Notes: generated from the letters alone by a model not told the origin. 64,000 bases of DNA from Streptomyces sp. 11x1 (GCF_032598905.1 NZ_CP122458.1:3906001-3970000); one strand, 5' to 3'. Positions 37,450 to 48,706 are shown, numbered from the stretch's first letter. A program made the numbers and translations.

Positions 37450-38280
37450 TCACCCCCGTACGCAGGTCGCTCCCGTCGGGCACAGGGAGGTGACCGCCAT
37501 CGTGACCGGCTCGCGCAGGGTGTCGAGCGGGGTCGACTCGGGACCGCTGAGGCGAATGCCGTAGATCTGGTCGTCGGCCGTGCGGAAGCGGTGGTCGATG
37601 ACCAGGCGGGGGCCCAGGTCGCCGTCGCCGTCGAAGCGGTAGACGACCTCGGAGAAGCTGTCGTCGTCGGCGGCGGCGCGGTCGATGACGCGGTAGCCGG
37701 GGAGGCGGGCGAAGCCGTAGTTCTCGTTCTCGGCCATCTCCATGGATTCGGCGGGGGTGCCCTCGCTGACCTGGAAGATCTGGAGGATCCGGCTGCCGTC
37801 CGGGGACTCGTACGTCACGACCGGGGGTTTGCCCGACGGTGTCTTCGCGGTCCGGTCCCAGCCGGAGGGCGCGTAGACGGTGAAGCCCACCGGGTCGTCG
37901 GAGCGCACGTAGCCGGGGGCGAGGTCCGCGCCGTCGCTCGCGCCCGCGCTCGCGCTCCCTTCCCCGTCCTCACCGTTGTCCGCATCCGTGCCGTCGGCCC
38001 CTTCGTGACCCGGGGCCGACTGTTTCGGGGTGGCCGAGGAGGTGGCCTCGTCGTCCTCCGGGCCGGCCACCGAGAGAGAAGGCGGGGGCGTGGTGGAGGA
38101 GGTGTCCGTGGCCGTCGTACGGGTCGAGCCGTCGTCCCGGGACAGGGTCCACACCCCGAATCCGGCGCCGCCTCCTAACAGCGCGGCGAGTACGACGATG
38201 GCTGCCGTGCGCGGCCAGGGGCTGCCCCCTGCTGAGGGCTCGTCCACCCAGCGTCCTTGGTGCGGGTCCCAGCGCGTCAT
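37450..38280 (-). CDS. Single-pass membrane protein with extracytoplasmic domain, unknown function
   Basis: 276 residues from ATG 38280, with AAGGGGG upstream. The cytoplasmic N-terminus MTRWDPHQGRWVDE is a short signature seen in several Streptomyces membrane proteins. One helix at about 25-44 is followed by a Thr/Ser/Asp-rich linker to about residue 120 and a folded extracytoplasmic domain (VGFTVYAPSGWDRT, SRILQIFQVSE, RLVIDHRFRT) ending with a Cys pair LCPTGATC. The fold resembles lipoprotein-like LpqN/LpqT or serine/threonine-kinase sensor regions, but no family is assigned. Downstream of mdh and separated from it by a terminator. Confidence 0.8.
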   Translation of the reverse strand: MTRWDPHQGRWVDEPSAGGSPWPRTAAIVVLAALLGGGAGFGVWTLSRDDGSTRTTATDTSSTTPPPSLSVAGPEDDEATSSATPKQSAPGHEGADGTDADNGEDGEGSASAGASDGADLAPGYVRSDDPVGFTVYAPSGWDRTAKTPSGKPPVVTYESPDGSRILQIFQVSEGTPAESMEMAENENYGFARLPGYRVIDRAAADDDSFSEVVYRFDGDGDLGPRLVIDHRFRTADDQIYGIRLSGPESTPLDTLREPVTMAVTSLCPTGATCVRG

Positions 38281-38350
38281 CCTGTCCCCCTTGCCGACGT
38301 CGGCGTTCTCATGACGTGCGTAGGCAGACGATAGCGGCGAACACGCCGAA

Positions 38351-38386
38351 CAGGCCCTGTCCTGGTCGAAACCGGGACAGGGCCTG
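38351..38386 (-). terminator. Terminator of mdh
   Basis: CAGGCCCTGTCC-N12-GGACAGGGCCTG, a 12-bp perfect stem 40 bp beyond the mdh stop codon and 70 bp before the next gene's start. Confidence 0.8.
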
Positions 38387-38426
38387 CGCGGACGAGCTAG
38401 GGGGCGCCGCCCCCCGGGAGGGCTGC

Positions 38427-39907
<1,481 letters not shown>

Positions 39908-41272
39908 CTACCCCGTGCAGCCCTTCTGCCCGGATGCCAGGGTCGCGCAGGCCGTGGCCTCGCCCGCGTCCTTCACGGCCACCATCTGGGTGTAGGCGAT
40001 GTTGTCGCCGGCGGCTTCGATGGCGGCCGTCTGCTTGGTCTTCCCGACCGTGACCTGGACCTCGTCGCCCTGGGCGGCGCCGGTGATGCGCGCCCAGGCG
40101 GCCTGGCAGGCCTTGCTGTAGCGGACCTCGACGCGGGTGGTGCCGATCGTGGCCTCGTCGGTGGTCCGGACGAGGTTGCCGATGCATCCCATGGTCTCGG
40201 GGTCCTTGCCGTCGCAGCCCTTACCGCTGCACTTCACTCCGGCCGGGAGATCGGGGTTCGTGCCGATCGAGGTCGACGGGGAGGTCGGCGACCTGTCCCC
40301 CGCCTGGTCCTTGCCGTCTCCGTCGGTGAGCAGGAAGGCCGCCGCGATGACGACGAGCGCGCCCACGGCCCCGGCGAGGAACATCGTCACGCGCCGCTTC
40401 GGCTGGGAGTCGCCGTCGCCGGACCGGCCACCGCCGCCCGGCGGGGGCCCGAAGACACCGGACGGGGCCGCGGCGTCACCGCCGCCCTGGACGCCCCCGG
40501 GGACCGAGGCCCCGGCCGGGCCCCGGGACGAGGAGGCCGACGACACCGAGGCGGAACCCGGGGCCGCCCCGGAGGAGGCCGAGGACGACCGCCCGCCCAC
40601 CAGGCCCGACGGCGAGGATGAGGACGCCGAGGGCGAGGAGCCCGACGGGGTCGCTCCCCAACTGACGCGCGAGGCCCCTCCGGCGGCCGACCCGGCCCCG
40701 CCGACCCCGCCGTACGGCGGCGCGGAGGAGGACACGGAGGGAGCGGACGGCGACGAGGCCGACGGCTCGCTAGAACCCCCGTACGGCGAGCGCGAGATGC
40801 GATCGGCCGGGGAGCGCGGCTGTGGCGGGACGGTCGGCGAGACGCCCGCCGGGCCCGCCACGCCCGGCGTCGCGGTGGCGCTGCGGCCAGCTCTGCCGTT
40901 CCTGCCGCCGCCCTTGACAGTGGACTGGCCGCCCGTCTCGCCGAGGGCGGCGCGGGCCTGGGAAATACGGATCGCTTCCATGGTCATGTCGTGGCGCATC
41001 TCCGAACGGCTCCAGGCCCGCTCGGCAAGCTCCCACATCGTGGTCAGATGCACGGGATCGGTACCCGTCACCTCGGCCAACGCGACGATCGCGCCTTTCG
41101 GCGCGAGCAGTCTGCCGTTCAGATACCGCTCCCAGGACGTCTTGCTGTAGCCCGTGCGGTCGGCCACCGCGGCGATGCTCAGTCCACCGCGGTCGACGAG
41201 CCGGCGGAGCTGGCCCGCGAACTCCCTGACCTGTGGATCGAGTTCATCCGGCAAGGCCCTCCAACGAGGCAT
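39908..41272 (-). CDS. Membrane-anchored XRE regulator with extracytoplasmic DUF2690 domain
   Basis: 454 residues. N-terminal helix-turn-helix (residues 12-65: LRRLVDRGGLSIAAVADRTG, YSKTSWERYLNGRLLAPKGA), a 190-residue Pro/Ser/Gly-rich linker, one transmembrane helix at about 298-318, and a C-terminal domain with six Cys (KCSGKGCDGKDPETMGC, then KAC, CATLASGQKGC) that matches DUF2690. The layout places the DNA-binding part inside and a disulfide-rich sensor outside, a one-component transmembrane regulator. A second XRE gene of the same N-terminal type lies at 42383-42886, with a secreted protein gene between them. Confidence 0.88.
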   Translation of the reverse strand: MPRWRALPDELDPQVREFAGQLRRLVDRGGLSIAAVADRTGYSKTSWERYLNGRLLAPKGAIVALAEVTGTDPVHLTTMWELAERAWSRSEMRHDMTMEAIRISQARAALGETGGQSTVKGGGRNGRAGRSATATPGVAGPAGVSPTVPPQPRSPADRISRSPYGGSSEPSASSPSAPSVSSSAPPYGGVGGAGSAAGGASRVSWGATPSGSSPSASSSSPSGLVGGRSSSASSGAAPGSASVSSASSSRGPAGASVPGGVQGGGDAAAPSGVFGPPPGGGGRSGDGDSQPKRRVTMFLAGAVGALVVIAAAFLLTDGDGKDQAGDRSPTSPSTSIGTNPDLPAGVKCSGKGCDGKDPETMGCIGNLVRTTDEATIGTTRVEVRYSKACQAAWARITGAAQGDEVQVTVGKTKQTAAIEAAGDNIAYTQMVAVKDAGEATACATLASGQKGCTG

Positions 41273-41710
41273 TACTTCCCCCCTCTTCCCCCGTACGTCT
41301 CTCCGTACGACCCGGGGCCCTCTCCGAAGCCCCGTTCTGGCCTACCCACTGGGATGCGCCCGGCGGGGATGCCAGTTCCGCGGAAAGGGGCGTGCGGGAG
41401 CATTTCGGACGTGCTCACGCGCTGTCGCGCGCCCCACAACGGTCTGTGGTCCAGTGTCCCACCGGCATCCCGGATTTCCGGGCGGAATCGCAGGTCCAGG
41501 CACGGGACGTCCCAGACCATCCCAAATGCCCACGTTAGCCCTGGTGTCGAGCGGGTCGGCCGCACAACCTCGAAGTTGTCAACACATCGACACAGGGACC
41601 ACACAGGCACGGTCACACAAGTCGAACAGGGGCTCGTGCGCCTCGTACACACCGGCGAGGAACGTGTCCGTCAGTGAAGACCGACAGACAACGGGGACCA
41701 GGGGGATCAC
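41273..41710. other. Divergent intergenic region between the XRE/DUF2690 gene and the secreted protein gene
   Basis: 438 bp between two divergent genes, so it holds both promoters. The palindrome GTTGTCAAC (41575-41583) with nearby CGACACAG/CACACA stretches is a possible XRE binding site. The final GGGGACCAGGGGG provides the ribosome site for the gene at 41711. No convincing small gene is seen. Confidence 0.5.
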
Positions 41711-42244
41711 ATGCAACTCAAGTCCAGGCTGCTGCTCGCGGCCGTCGCCGTGACGGCCTCGGCCGGGCTCGCGCTCGGCACCGCCGCTCCGCTCGCCACG
41801 GCCGCGGAGCCGCACGTCGTCGACGGCTCCGGTGCCGCGTACAACGACTGGGGCGACGAGGGCACGCTGTCCGTCAACTCGCACGCCAAGAGCAACGCGA
41901 CGCGGCTGTGGCAGAGCGTCCTGTACGCCGACGGAGCCAAGTGGAAGGACTCCAGCGGGAATCTGCACACCTTCACCCAGTGGGACATCGACGGGATCTT
42001 CGGCTGGAAGACCCGCTCGGCGACCAAGTACTGGCAGGCACAGGAAGACCTGGAGGACGTCGACGGGATCGTCGGCAAGGAGACCTTCGGCCAGGCCGAC
42101 GGCTTCCTCGACGGGCCGTACGGCGACGGCAAGGTGACGTACGCGGGCCTGTCGCACGAGGTGGACTTCAAGCGCCTCGACGGGGACTACTACGTCAGGA
42201 TCGGCTCGAAGTGGAAGGTCGCCGCGTACGGCTGGCGCGGCTGA
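41711..42244 (+). CDS. Secreted peptidoglycan-binding-like protein
   Basis: 177 residues. Signal peptide of about 31 residues (LLLAAVAVTASAGLALGTAA...ATAAEP). The mature part contains two units with the peptidoglycan-binding (PG_binding_1) pattern: ATRLWQSVLYADG...DIDGIFGWKTRSATKYWQ and ...DVDGIVGKETFGQADGFL, followed by a short Tyr/Trp-rich tail. No catalytic domain. It probably binds cell wall, or is a secreted signal. It sits between two XRE genes, one divergent and one convergent, which suggests that they regulate it. Confidence 0.83.
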   Translation: MQLKSRLLLAAVAVTASAGLALGTAAPLATAAEPHVVDGSGAAYNDWGDEGTLSVNSHAKSNATRLWQSVLYADGAKWKDSSGNLHTFTQWDIDGIFGWKTRSATKYWQAQEDLEDVDGIVGKETFGQADGFLDGPYGDGKVTYAGLSHEVDFKRLDGDYYVRIGSKWKVAAYGWRG

Positions 42245-42382
42245 GGGGGTTCGGCCGTCACCGATCGGTGCCGGCGAGCGCCGATGGGTGAGGGCGGGCA
42301 CCGATCGGGTGACGGGGGGCGCCGACAGGTGACCGTGGGCGCCGCCGGAGGTCGACTGTTGCCGCAAGGTTGACGGGGGTCG

Positions 42383-42886
42383 TCACGACAGGGTGACGGC
42401 CCCTATCAGCGCGGCGGTGACGAGAGCCAGGGCGAGCAGGACGGCGAGGGCGGCGTAGAGGGCGACGCGGCCGGGTGGGCGGGGGGCCGGTTCGTCGGCG
42501 GGGGTGTCCCACCAGGGGAGCGTGGGGTCGTCCTCGCACGCCTCGGCCGCGTTCTCCCTCCGCTCCCCCGCCGCTCCGGGCTCGGGCGGCTGGAACGGCG
42601 GCACCGTCTGGGGGGCCGGGCGCGGCCAGGCCCGCAGGGCCAGTTCGCGCAGCGCCCCGAAGCGTGCGGCGTCCTCCCCGGCGACCCGGCACAGGGCCAC
42701 GACCGCCTGGCGGGGCGGGGGCTGGGTGCCGTTGAGGTACCGCTGCCAGGAGGACTTGCTGTAGGCGGTGCGCGCGCCGAGCGCGACGAGACTCAGTCCC
42801 GTGCGGTCCTTCAGCAGGCGCAGCTGCTCGACGAAATGCTGTACCTCCGGGGGGAGTTCGTCCGGCAGCGGCTGCCAGGCGCTCAT
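42383..42886 (-). CDS. XRE-type regulator with C-terminal membrane helix
   Basis: 167 residues. The N-terminal 75 residues are a close paralogue of the helix-turn-helix in the 39908-41272 gene (LPDELPPEVQHFVEQLRLLK, AYSKSSWQRYLNGTQPPPRQ). A short acidic linker leads to a single helix at about 140-163 and a three-residue tail. Compared with its paralogue it lacks the extracytoplasmic DUF2690 domain, so it cannot sense through that domain and may be a membrane-tethered repressor or a heteromer partner. ATG 42886; the downstream neighbour is convergent. Confidence 0.82.
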   Translation of the reverse strand: MSAWQPLPDELPPEVQHFVEQLRLLKDRTGLSLVALGARTAYSKSSWQRYLNGTQPPPRQAVVALCRVAGEDAARFGALRELALRAWPRPAPQTVPPFQPPEPGAAGERRENAAEACEDDPTLPWWDTPADEPAPRPPGRVALYAALAVLLALALVTAALIGAVTLS

Positions 42887-43372
42887 CGGGCTGCCTCCTC
42901 GACTGAAAGGCGGGGCTCAAGGGCGGGTCTGAGCAGGTGACGAAGCTCGTGGGTGGACCGGTTCCCACCAGTACGGGTGTCGGAGCCGTGGCGTTCGGAC
43001 AGCGCGCCGGACCGGGCGGGAGTGCTGTGGAGTGACGTGGGTGGCCTGGTGAGGCGAAGCGAAGGGCACGAACGGGGGCGCGCGAAATGCGCCCGCGCCG
43101 GTGGTGATCCACGGCTGCCGGCCTGCCACTGCCGGCCTGCCGCCGGCGGCCTGCGCTGCTGCCATGCCGGGATGACGTCCGGGTGCCGTCGCGGTGGCTC
43201 GATCCGGACACCTTGGCGGAATGGTCACTTCCGTGCCACAGCGGCCTGACAGGTGTTGAACAGGTCGTTCGCCGTGCAGGAACGTGGAACGCGACGGCGG
43301 CCCGTCCTTACTCGGGGGAGGGGACGGACCGCCGTCGCACCGCGTCAGGGACCGGGGCCGGAACGGCCGGTC
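42887..43372. other. Intergenic region without a recognisable gene
   Basis: 486 bp upstream of the small XRE gene. It contains GCCGGCCTGCC repeats (43117-43155) and, at the right end, the terminator of the DUF3017 gene. Open frames here have unnatural composition (Arg/Pro/Ala only) and no ribosome sites. Confidence 0.55.
43291..43338 (-). terminator. Terminator of the folD-DUF3017 operon
   Basis: 17-bp stem with one mismatch: GCGACGGCGGCCCGTCC pairs with GGACGGACCGCCGTCGC around a 14-base loop, 35-82 bp beyond the DUF3017 stop at 43373. Confidence 0.8.
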
Positions 43373-44380
43373 TCAGCCCGTCTCCTCGTCGCCCACCGTG
43401 AAGTGCAGCGTGTCCTTGAGGAACGGGATCTCCAGCCACGGCTTGGGCTGGGCCATCAGCGCGAGCAGCACGATCGCGGTGCCCAGGAAGATGTACGTGG
43501 CCATGTCGGTGAAGCGGGAGCGGACGGCGAGCATGCCGACGTCCCGGACGGCCCAGCGCAGCGCCGCGCCGGCGAGCAGCGCGACGCCGATCAGGATCGT
43601 GCCGATCCGGAACGCGTCCAGCGCGGTGAGCAGCAGACCGAGGCCCACGGTGCTCAGCACGGCGAGGATCGGCCACTGCCGGACGGGCGCGGGCGCCTCA
43701 CGCGGTGCCGCCCGGCCGCCGCCCTCGGGCCGCGCGGTGTCCTTCGTGAACATCGGGAACCGCCGGGTACCGCGCACGGGCTTCCCGTCGGCATCGGGCA
43801 CGCTGATGTGATCCCGCACCTCGATCTCATCACCGCCCTCGGCGGACCTGGCCGCGTCGGCCGCCCCGGACGCCTCAGCCGAAGGGCCGGCGACCTCGGC
43901 CGCCTCGCCCGACCCGGCGGCCCCGGCGGCTCCCGCGGCTCCGGTCGAGCGCGAGCCCTCTGCACCCTCGTCCGCGCCGACCGTCTCCGGCTTCCCCGGC
44001 TTCTTGACCGACCCGGCGGCAGCCGAACTGCCCTTCCCAGCCGACCCGGCGGCACCCGATCCCCTGGCGGCAGCGGACCCGGCCGCCTCAGCCGACCCTC
44101 CAGCCGCAGGCAACCCCTCGGCCGCAACCGACCCGGCCCCCTCGGCAGCGGCCCCCGCGGTTTCTGTCGTCCCGGCCTTTTCCGTCGTCCTCGACATCTG
44201 TGCCCTCTCCGACGCAGCCCCGTCGCTCGCGCCCGGCCGCTCCGACGTGGCGGCTTCGACCGCCGCCTTCCCGAGGCCGGGGGCGCCGTCGGCCGACGCC
44301 CCTGGCCGTTCGGCCCGGCCGGAGGCCCTCGGTGGCCCCGGCCGTCCCGATGTCCCCTCCGCCCTGCCGTCAGCCGACAC
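43373..44380 (-). CDS. DUF3017 membrane protein
   Basis: 335 residues. GTG 44380 overlaps the end of folD by 11 bp. The first about 215 residues are low complexity (Ala/Gly/Glu/Ser). The C-terminal about 110 residues are the DUF3017 domain: three helices ([58 protein letters not shown]) ending in [14 protein letters not shown]3017 proteins are normally about 100-150 residues and follow folD in actinobacteria; the long disordered N-terminus is unusual and its start is therefore uncertain. Function unknown. Confidence 0.85.
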   Translation of the reverse strand: MSADGRAEGTSGRPGPPRASGRAERPGASADGAPGLGKAAVEAATSERPGASDGAASERAQMSRTTEKAGTTETAGAAAEGAGSVAAEGLPAAGGSAEAAGSAAARGSGAAGSAGKGSSAAAGSVKKPGKPETVGADEGAEGSRSTGAAGAAGAAGSGEAAEVAGPSAEASGAADAARSAEGGDEIEVRDHISVPDADGKPVRGTRRFPMFTKDTARPEGGGRAAPREAPAPVRQWPILAVLSTVGLGLLLTALDAFRIGTILIGVALLAGAALRWAVRDVGMLAVRSRFTDMATYIFLGTAIVLLALMAQPKPWLEIPFLKDTLHFTVGDEETG

Positions 44381-45224
44381 TGCGCTCCGCCGCCTCGACC
44401 ACGTTGACGAGCAGCTGGGCGCGGGTCATGGGCCCGACGCCCCCGGGGTTGGGGGAGATCCACCCGGCGACCTCGGCGACCCCGGGGTGCACGTCCCCGA
44501 CGATCTTGCCCTCGGCGGAGCGGGAGACACCGACGTCGAGCACGGCGGCGCCCGGCTTCACGTCCTCGGGCCGGACGAGGTGGGCCGAGCCGGCCGCCGC
44601 GACGATGATGTCGGCCCGCTTGAGGTGCGCGGCCAGGTCACGCGTACCCGTGTGGCACTGGGTCACCGTGGCGTTCTCGCTGCGCCGGGTCAGCAGCAGC
44701 GGCATCGGGCGGCCGATGGTCACACCGCGACCGACGACCACGACCTCGGCACCCTTGATCTCGACGCCGTACTGGCGGAGCAGGGTGAGGACACCGTTCG
44801 GCGTGCAGGGCAGCGGCGCGGGCTCGTTCAGGACGAGGCGCCCGAGGTTCATCGGGTGCAGGCCGTCCGCGTCCTTGTCGGGGTCCATCAGTTCGAGGAC
44901 GCGGTTCTCGTCGATGCCCTTGGGAAGCGGCAGCTGCACGATGTATCCGGTGCACGCGGGGTCCTCGTTGAGCTCCCGCACCACCGCCTCGATCTCCTCC
45001 TGCGTGGCGGTCGCGGGCAGCTCGCGCTGGATGGAGGCGATGCCCACCTGCGCGCAGTCGCGGTGCTTGCCCGCCACGTACTTCTGGCTGCCGGGGTCCT
45101 CCCCGACCAGGATCGTGCCGAGTCCGGGCGTGACGCCCTTCTCCTTCAGCACCGCCACGCGGGCGGTCAGATCGGACTTGATCGCGGCTGCGGTGGCCTT
45201 GCCATCGAGAATCTGGGCGCTCAT
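44370..45224 (-). CDS. folD: Bifunctional methylenetetrahydrofolate dehydrogenase/methenyltetrahydrofolate cyclohydrolase
   Basis: 284 residues. Interconverts 5,10-methylene-, methenyl- and 10-formyl-THF in the cytoplasm, supplying formyl groups for purN/purH encoded nearby. Catalytic Lys in [15 protein letters not shown], the PLPKGID region, NADP site [17 protein letters not shown] and the C-terminal signature [19 protein letters not shown] 45224. The stop overlaps the DUF3017 start, forming a two-gene operon. Confidence 0.96.
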   Translation of the reverse strand: MSAQILDGKATAAAIKSDLTARVAVLKEKGVTPGLGTILVGEDPGSQKYVAGKHRDCAQVGIASIQRELPATATQEEIEAVVRELNEDPACTGYIVQLPLPKGIDENRVLELMDPDKDADGLHPMNLGRLVLNEPAPLPCTPNGVLTLLRQYGVEIKGAEVVVVGRGVTIGRPMPLLLTRRSENATVTQCHTGTRDLAAHLKRADIIVAAAGSAHLVRPEDVKPGAAVLDVGVSRSAEGKIVGDVHPGVAEVAGWISPNPGGVGPMTRAQLLVNVVEAAERSVG

Positions 45225-45507
45225 GGCCCCAATCTTCGCGGATGACCGGTGCCGGGTTCCAATCCGGTCACCAGGCGGACGCCTTCCGCCCCCTGCCTGT
45301 CCGTACGGAGCGTCCGTGCCGGACAAGATCGGATGTGTTGCACTTGCACAACACCCGCGGTATCTCCCTGGACATCCGGGCAGGCATATAAAACGATTGG
45401 GACACAGTGCCGCGGGCACTGCCGGGGGGCGTGACCAGTTCAAAAAGGCAGGCATTCCTCCGAACCGTGCCGCGCGTCCCGGCATCAGGCAACGGAGGAA
45501 ACCCCGC

Positions 45508-46086
45508 ATGAGCTTCGGCGACCCGAACAACCCGTACGGCCAGCCCCAGCAGCAGCCGCCCGCCCCGGGCTACGGCTACCCGCAGCAGAACCAGCCCCAG
45601 CAGCCGGGGTACGGCTACCCGACCGCCCCGCCGGTCTCCCAGGGCTACGGCGGCTACCCGGGCGTTCCCGAGACCATGCCCAGCACGGTGAACGCGGCCC
45701 GCATCATGCTCTGGGTCATCGTCGGCCTCCAGGTCGTCGGCGTGCTCCTGTACGGCATCGGCGCGATCGGTGTGGCCGCGGCCAGCGACAGCACCGAGGA
45801 CCCGGCCCTCGCGGAGGCGCTGGGCAACATCCCCACCGGTCAGATGGTGGCGATCGCCGTCTTCGCGGTGGCCTGGCTGGTCTACGCGATCATGCTGGCC
45901 GTGAAGTTCAAGTCCGGCGGCAACGGCGTACGCGTCGCCGCGCTGGTCTTCGGCATCATCACAGCCGTCCTGGGCGTCTTCCCGTTCTTCCTGATCGGCC
46001 TGGTCCACCTGGTGCTGGGCATCCTGATCGCCGTCTTCGTCGGCAACGCCAACGGCAAGGCGTGGTTCAACCGCCCGCGCTACTGA
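45508..46086 (+). CDS. Membrane protein with Pro/Gln/Tyr-rich N-terminus
   Basis: 192 residues. The N-terminal about 60 residues are PQQ/YGYP-rich and disordered ([18 protein letters not shown]), followed by about four transmembrane helices (about 68-92, 112-133, 143-160, 162-182). Streptomyces encodes many such proteins; function unknown. ATG 45508 has a strong GGAGG site. It is divergent from folD and ends just before a strong bidirectional terminator. Confidence 0.85.
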   Translation: MSFGDPNNPYGQPQQQPPAPGYGYPQQNQPQQPGYGYPTAPPVSQGYGGYPGVPETMPSTVNAARIMLWVIVGLQVVGVLLYGIGAIGVAAASDSTEDPALAEALGNIPTGQMVAIAVFAVAWLVYAIMLAVKFKSGGNGVRVAALVFGIITAVLGVFPFFLIGLVHLVLGILIAVFVGNANGKAWFNRPRY

Positions 46087-46103
46087 GCGCCGCCGAGCAC
46101 AGC

Positions 46104-46142
46104 GAAGGGCCGTACCCCGCGGAAGAAGGGGTACGGCCCTTC
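46104..46142. terminator. Bidirectional terminator
   Basis: 15-bp perfect stem, GAAGGGCCGTACCCC/GGGGTACGGCCCTTC, with a 9-base loop, between the stop of the plus-strand membrane protein gene (46086) and the stop of the minus-strand secreted protein gene (46150). Confidence 0.88.
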
Positions 46143-46149
46143 GGCGTGT

Positions 46150-46518
46150 TCACACCGGGCAGGTCCCGCTGGTCGGACGGGGCGTCACGGTGCGGACGAC
46201 GCTGTCCCGAGTCTGTGTCTCGCCAGGGCGGAGGAGGTAGCTGAAGGTGCCGATCACGCAGTAGTCGATGCTCGTGCTGTTGGTGGCCTCGCCGACCCGC
46301 ACCGAACCCAGCTGCGCCGCCGTCCCTTGCGCTGTGCGGTACACGCGGCCCGTGCCGTTCGGGTTCTCCGCGAGACACACGAACCCCTGCGGACACGGCA
46401 CTGCCGCCGCCTCCTTCTGGGCGGCGACGGCGGTGCCGCCCATTCCCGTACCGAGCGCGGCCGTGAGCACCGCGCCGACGGCCACGACCCGGCGTAACCG
46501 ATTCAACCTGCTGCGCAT
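46150..46518 (-). CDS. Small secreted Cys-containing protein, possibly peptidase inhibitor family I36-like
   Basis: 122 residues from ATG 46518 with AGGAGG 8-13 bp upstream. Signal peptide to about residue 33 (VLTAALGTGMGGTAVAAQ). The mature part has PCPQGFVCLAENPNGTG near its start, the pattern of secreted Streptomyces proteins of the I36 (SMPI-like) type, and two further Cys (IDYCVIG, GTCPV). About 85 mature residues, two probable disulfides. The inhibitor assignment is tentative. Confidence 0.75.
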   Translation of the reverse strand: MRSRLNRLRRVVAVGAVLTAALGTGMGGTAVAAQKEAAAVPCPQGFVCLAENPNGTGRVYRTAQGTAAQLGSVRVGEATNSTSIDYCVIGTFSYLLRPGETQTRDSVVRTVTPRPTSGTCPV

Positions 46519-46905
46519 GGCGGAACCTCCTGAGTCCAGAGCGTTGTCCCCTCGGCCCTCGCAGCGGAACGCCAGCCTCTGCACCGGGGTATCGGCCATT
46601 CCGCCTGCAACGGCCACAGCCGCCACGGAGGGCGCGTCACACCACGAAAGAGACCGCCGTCCCTGGCGATCCCGGGCCGCCGACATGATCGTCATCAACC
46701 ACGGCGGCGGCCGATCCCGCAAGCCCGCGCACTTCAACGGCAAGGCGTACACGGCAAGGGCAAAACGTGGAAGGACGTCATGAGCAAGAACTGCTGATAC
46801 GGGGCGCCCGCGACGGCCCACCGGACCCGCTCCGGGGGCCGCTCCGGGGGCCCCTCCCGGCAGCGCCCGCACGGTACTCTCTCGTCAACTCGTGTTGCCC
46901 ATGTA

Positions 46906-47028
46906 GTGGACGGCAAGTTCGGCAAGGACACGGAGTCGGCGGTCAAGCGGTTCCAGACCGCGAAGGGGCCGGAGATCGACGGCCAGGTCGGGCCCGACAC
47001 CTGGGCGGCACTGCGCGCCACGACGTAG
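46906..47028 (+). pseudogene. Peptidoglycan-binding domain remnant
   Basis: Forty in-frame codons with the complete second half of a PG_binding_1 repeat: DGKFGKDTESAVKRFQTAKG followed by IDGQVGPDTWAALRA and a stop. The upstream sequence has no matching first half, signal peptide or ribosome site. Probably the tail of a disrupted secreted protein related to the one at 41711. Confidence 0.6.
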
Positions 47029-47078
47029 CGAGCGGCACGACGCAGCGAGTGGCCTGCCTGCCGCGCACGCGTGAGGCG

Positions 47079-47113
47079 TGGGGCCCGTCGGACGAACCGA
47101 CGGGCCCCACGCC
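47079..47113. terminator. Stem-loop downstream of purH
   Basis: GGCGTGGGGCCCGTCGG and CCGACGGGCCCCACGCC form a 17-bp perfect inverted repeat with almost no loop, 31-65 bp beyond the purH stop codon (minus strand). Confidence 0.7.
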
Positions 47114-47143
47114 TCACACCTTCAGCGCATCCACTCAGTGGAA

Positions 47144-48706
47144 TCAGTGGAAGAAGTGCCGCGTCCCCGTGAAGTACATCGTGATCCCGGCCTTCTGCGC
47201 GGCCTCGACGACCAGCTCGTCACGGACCGAACCGCCCGGCTGGACGATGGCCTTGACGCCGGCCGCACCCAGCACGTCGATGTTGTCCGGGAACGGGAAG
47301 AACGCGTCCGAGGCGACGTACGAGCCCCGCGCGCGCTCGGCGCCGGCCCGCTCGACAGCCAGCTTGCAGGAGTCGACGCGGTTGACCTGCCCCATCCCCA
47401 CACCGACCGACGCGCCGTCCTTGGCGAGCAGGATGGCGTTGGACTTCACCGCGCGGCAGGCCTTCCAGGCGAACGCCAGCTCGGCCAGCTCGTCGGCGGA
47501 GAGGGCCTCGCCGGTCGCGAGGGTCCAGTTCGCCGGGTCGTCGCCGTCGGCCTGGAGCCGGTCGGTCACCTGGAGCAGCGCACCGCCGTCGACGGGCTTC
47601 AGCTCCACCGGCGCGGCGGGGGCGCCCGGCGCCTTCAGCACCCGGATGTTCTTCTTCTTGGCGAGGGCCTCCAGGGCCCCCTCCTCGTAGTCGGGCGCGA
47701 CGATGACCTCGGTGAAGATCTCCGCGACCTGCTCGGCCATCTCCTTGCTGACCGGCCGGTTGACGGCGATCACACCGCCGAACGCGGACAGCGGGTCGCA
47801 GGCGTGCGCCTTGCGGTGCGCCTCGGCGACATCCGCGCCGACCGCGATACCGCAGGGGTTCGCGTGCTTGATGATCGCGACGGCCGGCTCGTCGTGGTCG
47901 TACGCGGCACGGCGCGCGGCGTCCGTGTCCGTGTAGTTGTTGTACGACATCTCCTTGCCGTGCAGCTGCTCGGCCTCGGCGAGACCGCCGGTCCCGGAGA
48001 CGTACAGCGCAGCCGGCTGGTGCGGGTTCTCGCCGTAGCGCAGGGTGTGCGCGCGCTCCCAGGTGGCCCCGAGGAAGTCGGGGAACTGCGAGTCGTCGGC
48101 GGGCGCGTAGGACGAGGCGAACCAGGAGGCCACGGCCACGTCGTACGCGGCCGTGTGCTGGAAGGCCTCGGCGGCGAGCCGCTTGCGGGTGGTGAGGTCG
48201 AAGCCGCCGTCCTGCACGGCGGCGAGGACGTCCGCGTACCTGGCGGGGCTGGTGACGACCGCGACGGAGGGGTGGTTCTTGGCGGCGGCGCGGACCATCG
48301 AGGGGCCGCCGATGTCGATCTGCTCGACGCACTCGTCGGGGGTGGCGCCGGAGGCGACGGTCTCCCGGAACGGGTAGAGGTTCACGACGACGAGGTCGAA
48401 CGGCTCGACGCCCAGCTCGGCGAGCTGACGCTGGTGGTCCTCCAGCCGGAGGTCGGCGAGGATGCCCGCGTGGACCTTGGGGTGCAGGGTCTTGACCCGG
48501 CCGTCCAGGCACTCGGGGAAGCCGGTGAGCTCCTCGACCTTGGTGACGGGGACGCCCGCGGCGGCGATCTTCGCGGCCGTGGAGCCGGTGGAGACGAGCT
48601 CGACACCGGCCTCGTGCAGCCCGCGGGCCAGCTCCTCCAGCCCGGTCTTGTCGTAGACGCTGACGAGCGCCCGACGAAGGGGCCGCTTGTTGATGTCGGC
48701 GGTCAC
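47144..48706 (-). CDS. purH: Bifunctional AICAR transformylase/IMP cyclohydrolase
   Basis: 520 residues. Performs the last two steps of IMP synthesis, using 10-formyl-THF. N-terminal MGS-like cyclohydrolase domain ([54 protein letters not shown]). C-terminal transformylase domain with [21 protein letters not shown] and the catalytic [11 protein letters not shown]. Length normal. ATG 48706 overlaps the purN stop by 4 bp, so purN-purH are coupled. Confidence 0.97.
   Translation of the reverse strand: MTADINKRPLRRALVSVYDKTGLEELARGLHEAGVELVSTGSTAAKIAAAGVPVTKVEELTGFPECLDGRVKTLHPKVHAGILADLRLEDHQRQLAELGVEPFDLVVVNLYPFRETVASGATPDECVEQIDIGGPSMVRAAAKNHPSVAVVTSPARYADVLAAVQDGGFDLTTRKRLAAEAFQHTAAYDVAVASWFASSYAPADDSQFPDFLGATWERAHTLRYGENPHQPAALYVSGTGGLAEAEQLHGKEMSYNNYTDTDAARRAAYDHDEPAVAIIKHANPCGIAVGADVAEAHRKAHACDPLSAFGGVIAVNRPVSKEMAEQVAEIFTEVIVAPDYEEGALEALAKKKNIRVLKAPGAPAAPVELKPVDGGALLQVTDRLQADGDDPANWTLATGEALSADELAELAFAWKACRAVKSNAILLAKDGASVGVGMGQVNRVDSCKLAVERAGAERARGSYVASDAFFPFPDNIDVLGAAGVKAIVQPGGSVRDELVVEAAQKAGITMYFTGTRHFFH

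Larger units (their letters stand above)
46519..47143. other. Intergenic region with gene remnants
   Basis: 625 bp. Left part: promoter of the small secreted protein gene. Centre: a short plus-strand stretch ending GKTWKDVMSKNC at 46796 that looks like the C-terminus of a lost secreted protein. Right part: a PG_binding_1 remnant (46906-47028), followed by an inverted repeat around 47079-47112 (GGCGTGGGGCCCGTCGG/CCGACGGGCCCCACGCC) that can serve as terminator for purH. Confidence 0.5.

Noticed and set aside
42259..42308. CACCGATCGGTG palindrome and a second CACCGATCGG copy after the secreted protein gene
   Set aside because: Could be a weak terminator or operator, but the arms are short, imperfect and surrounded by similar GC-rich repeats, so no function is claimed.
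42917..43228. Minus-strand frame in the gap before the DUF3017 gene
   Set aside because: Composition dominated by Pro, Arg, Ala and Thr with no hydrophobic core, no ribosome site and repeats in the DNA.
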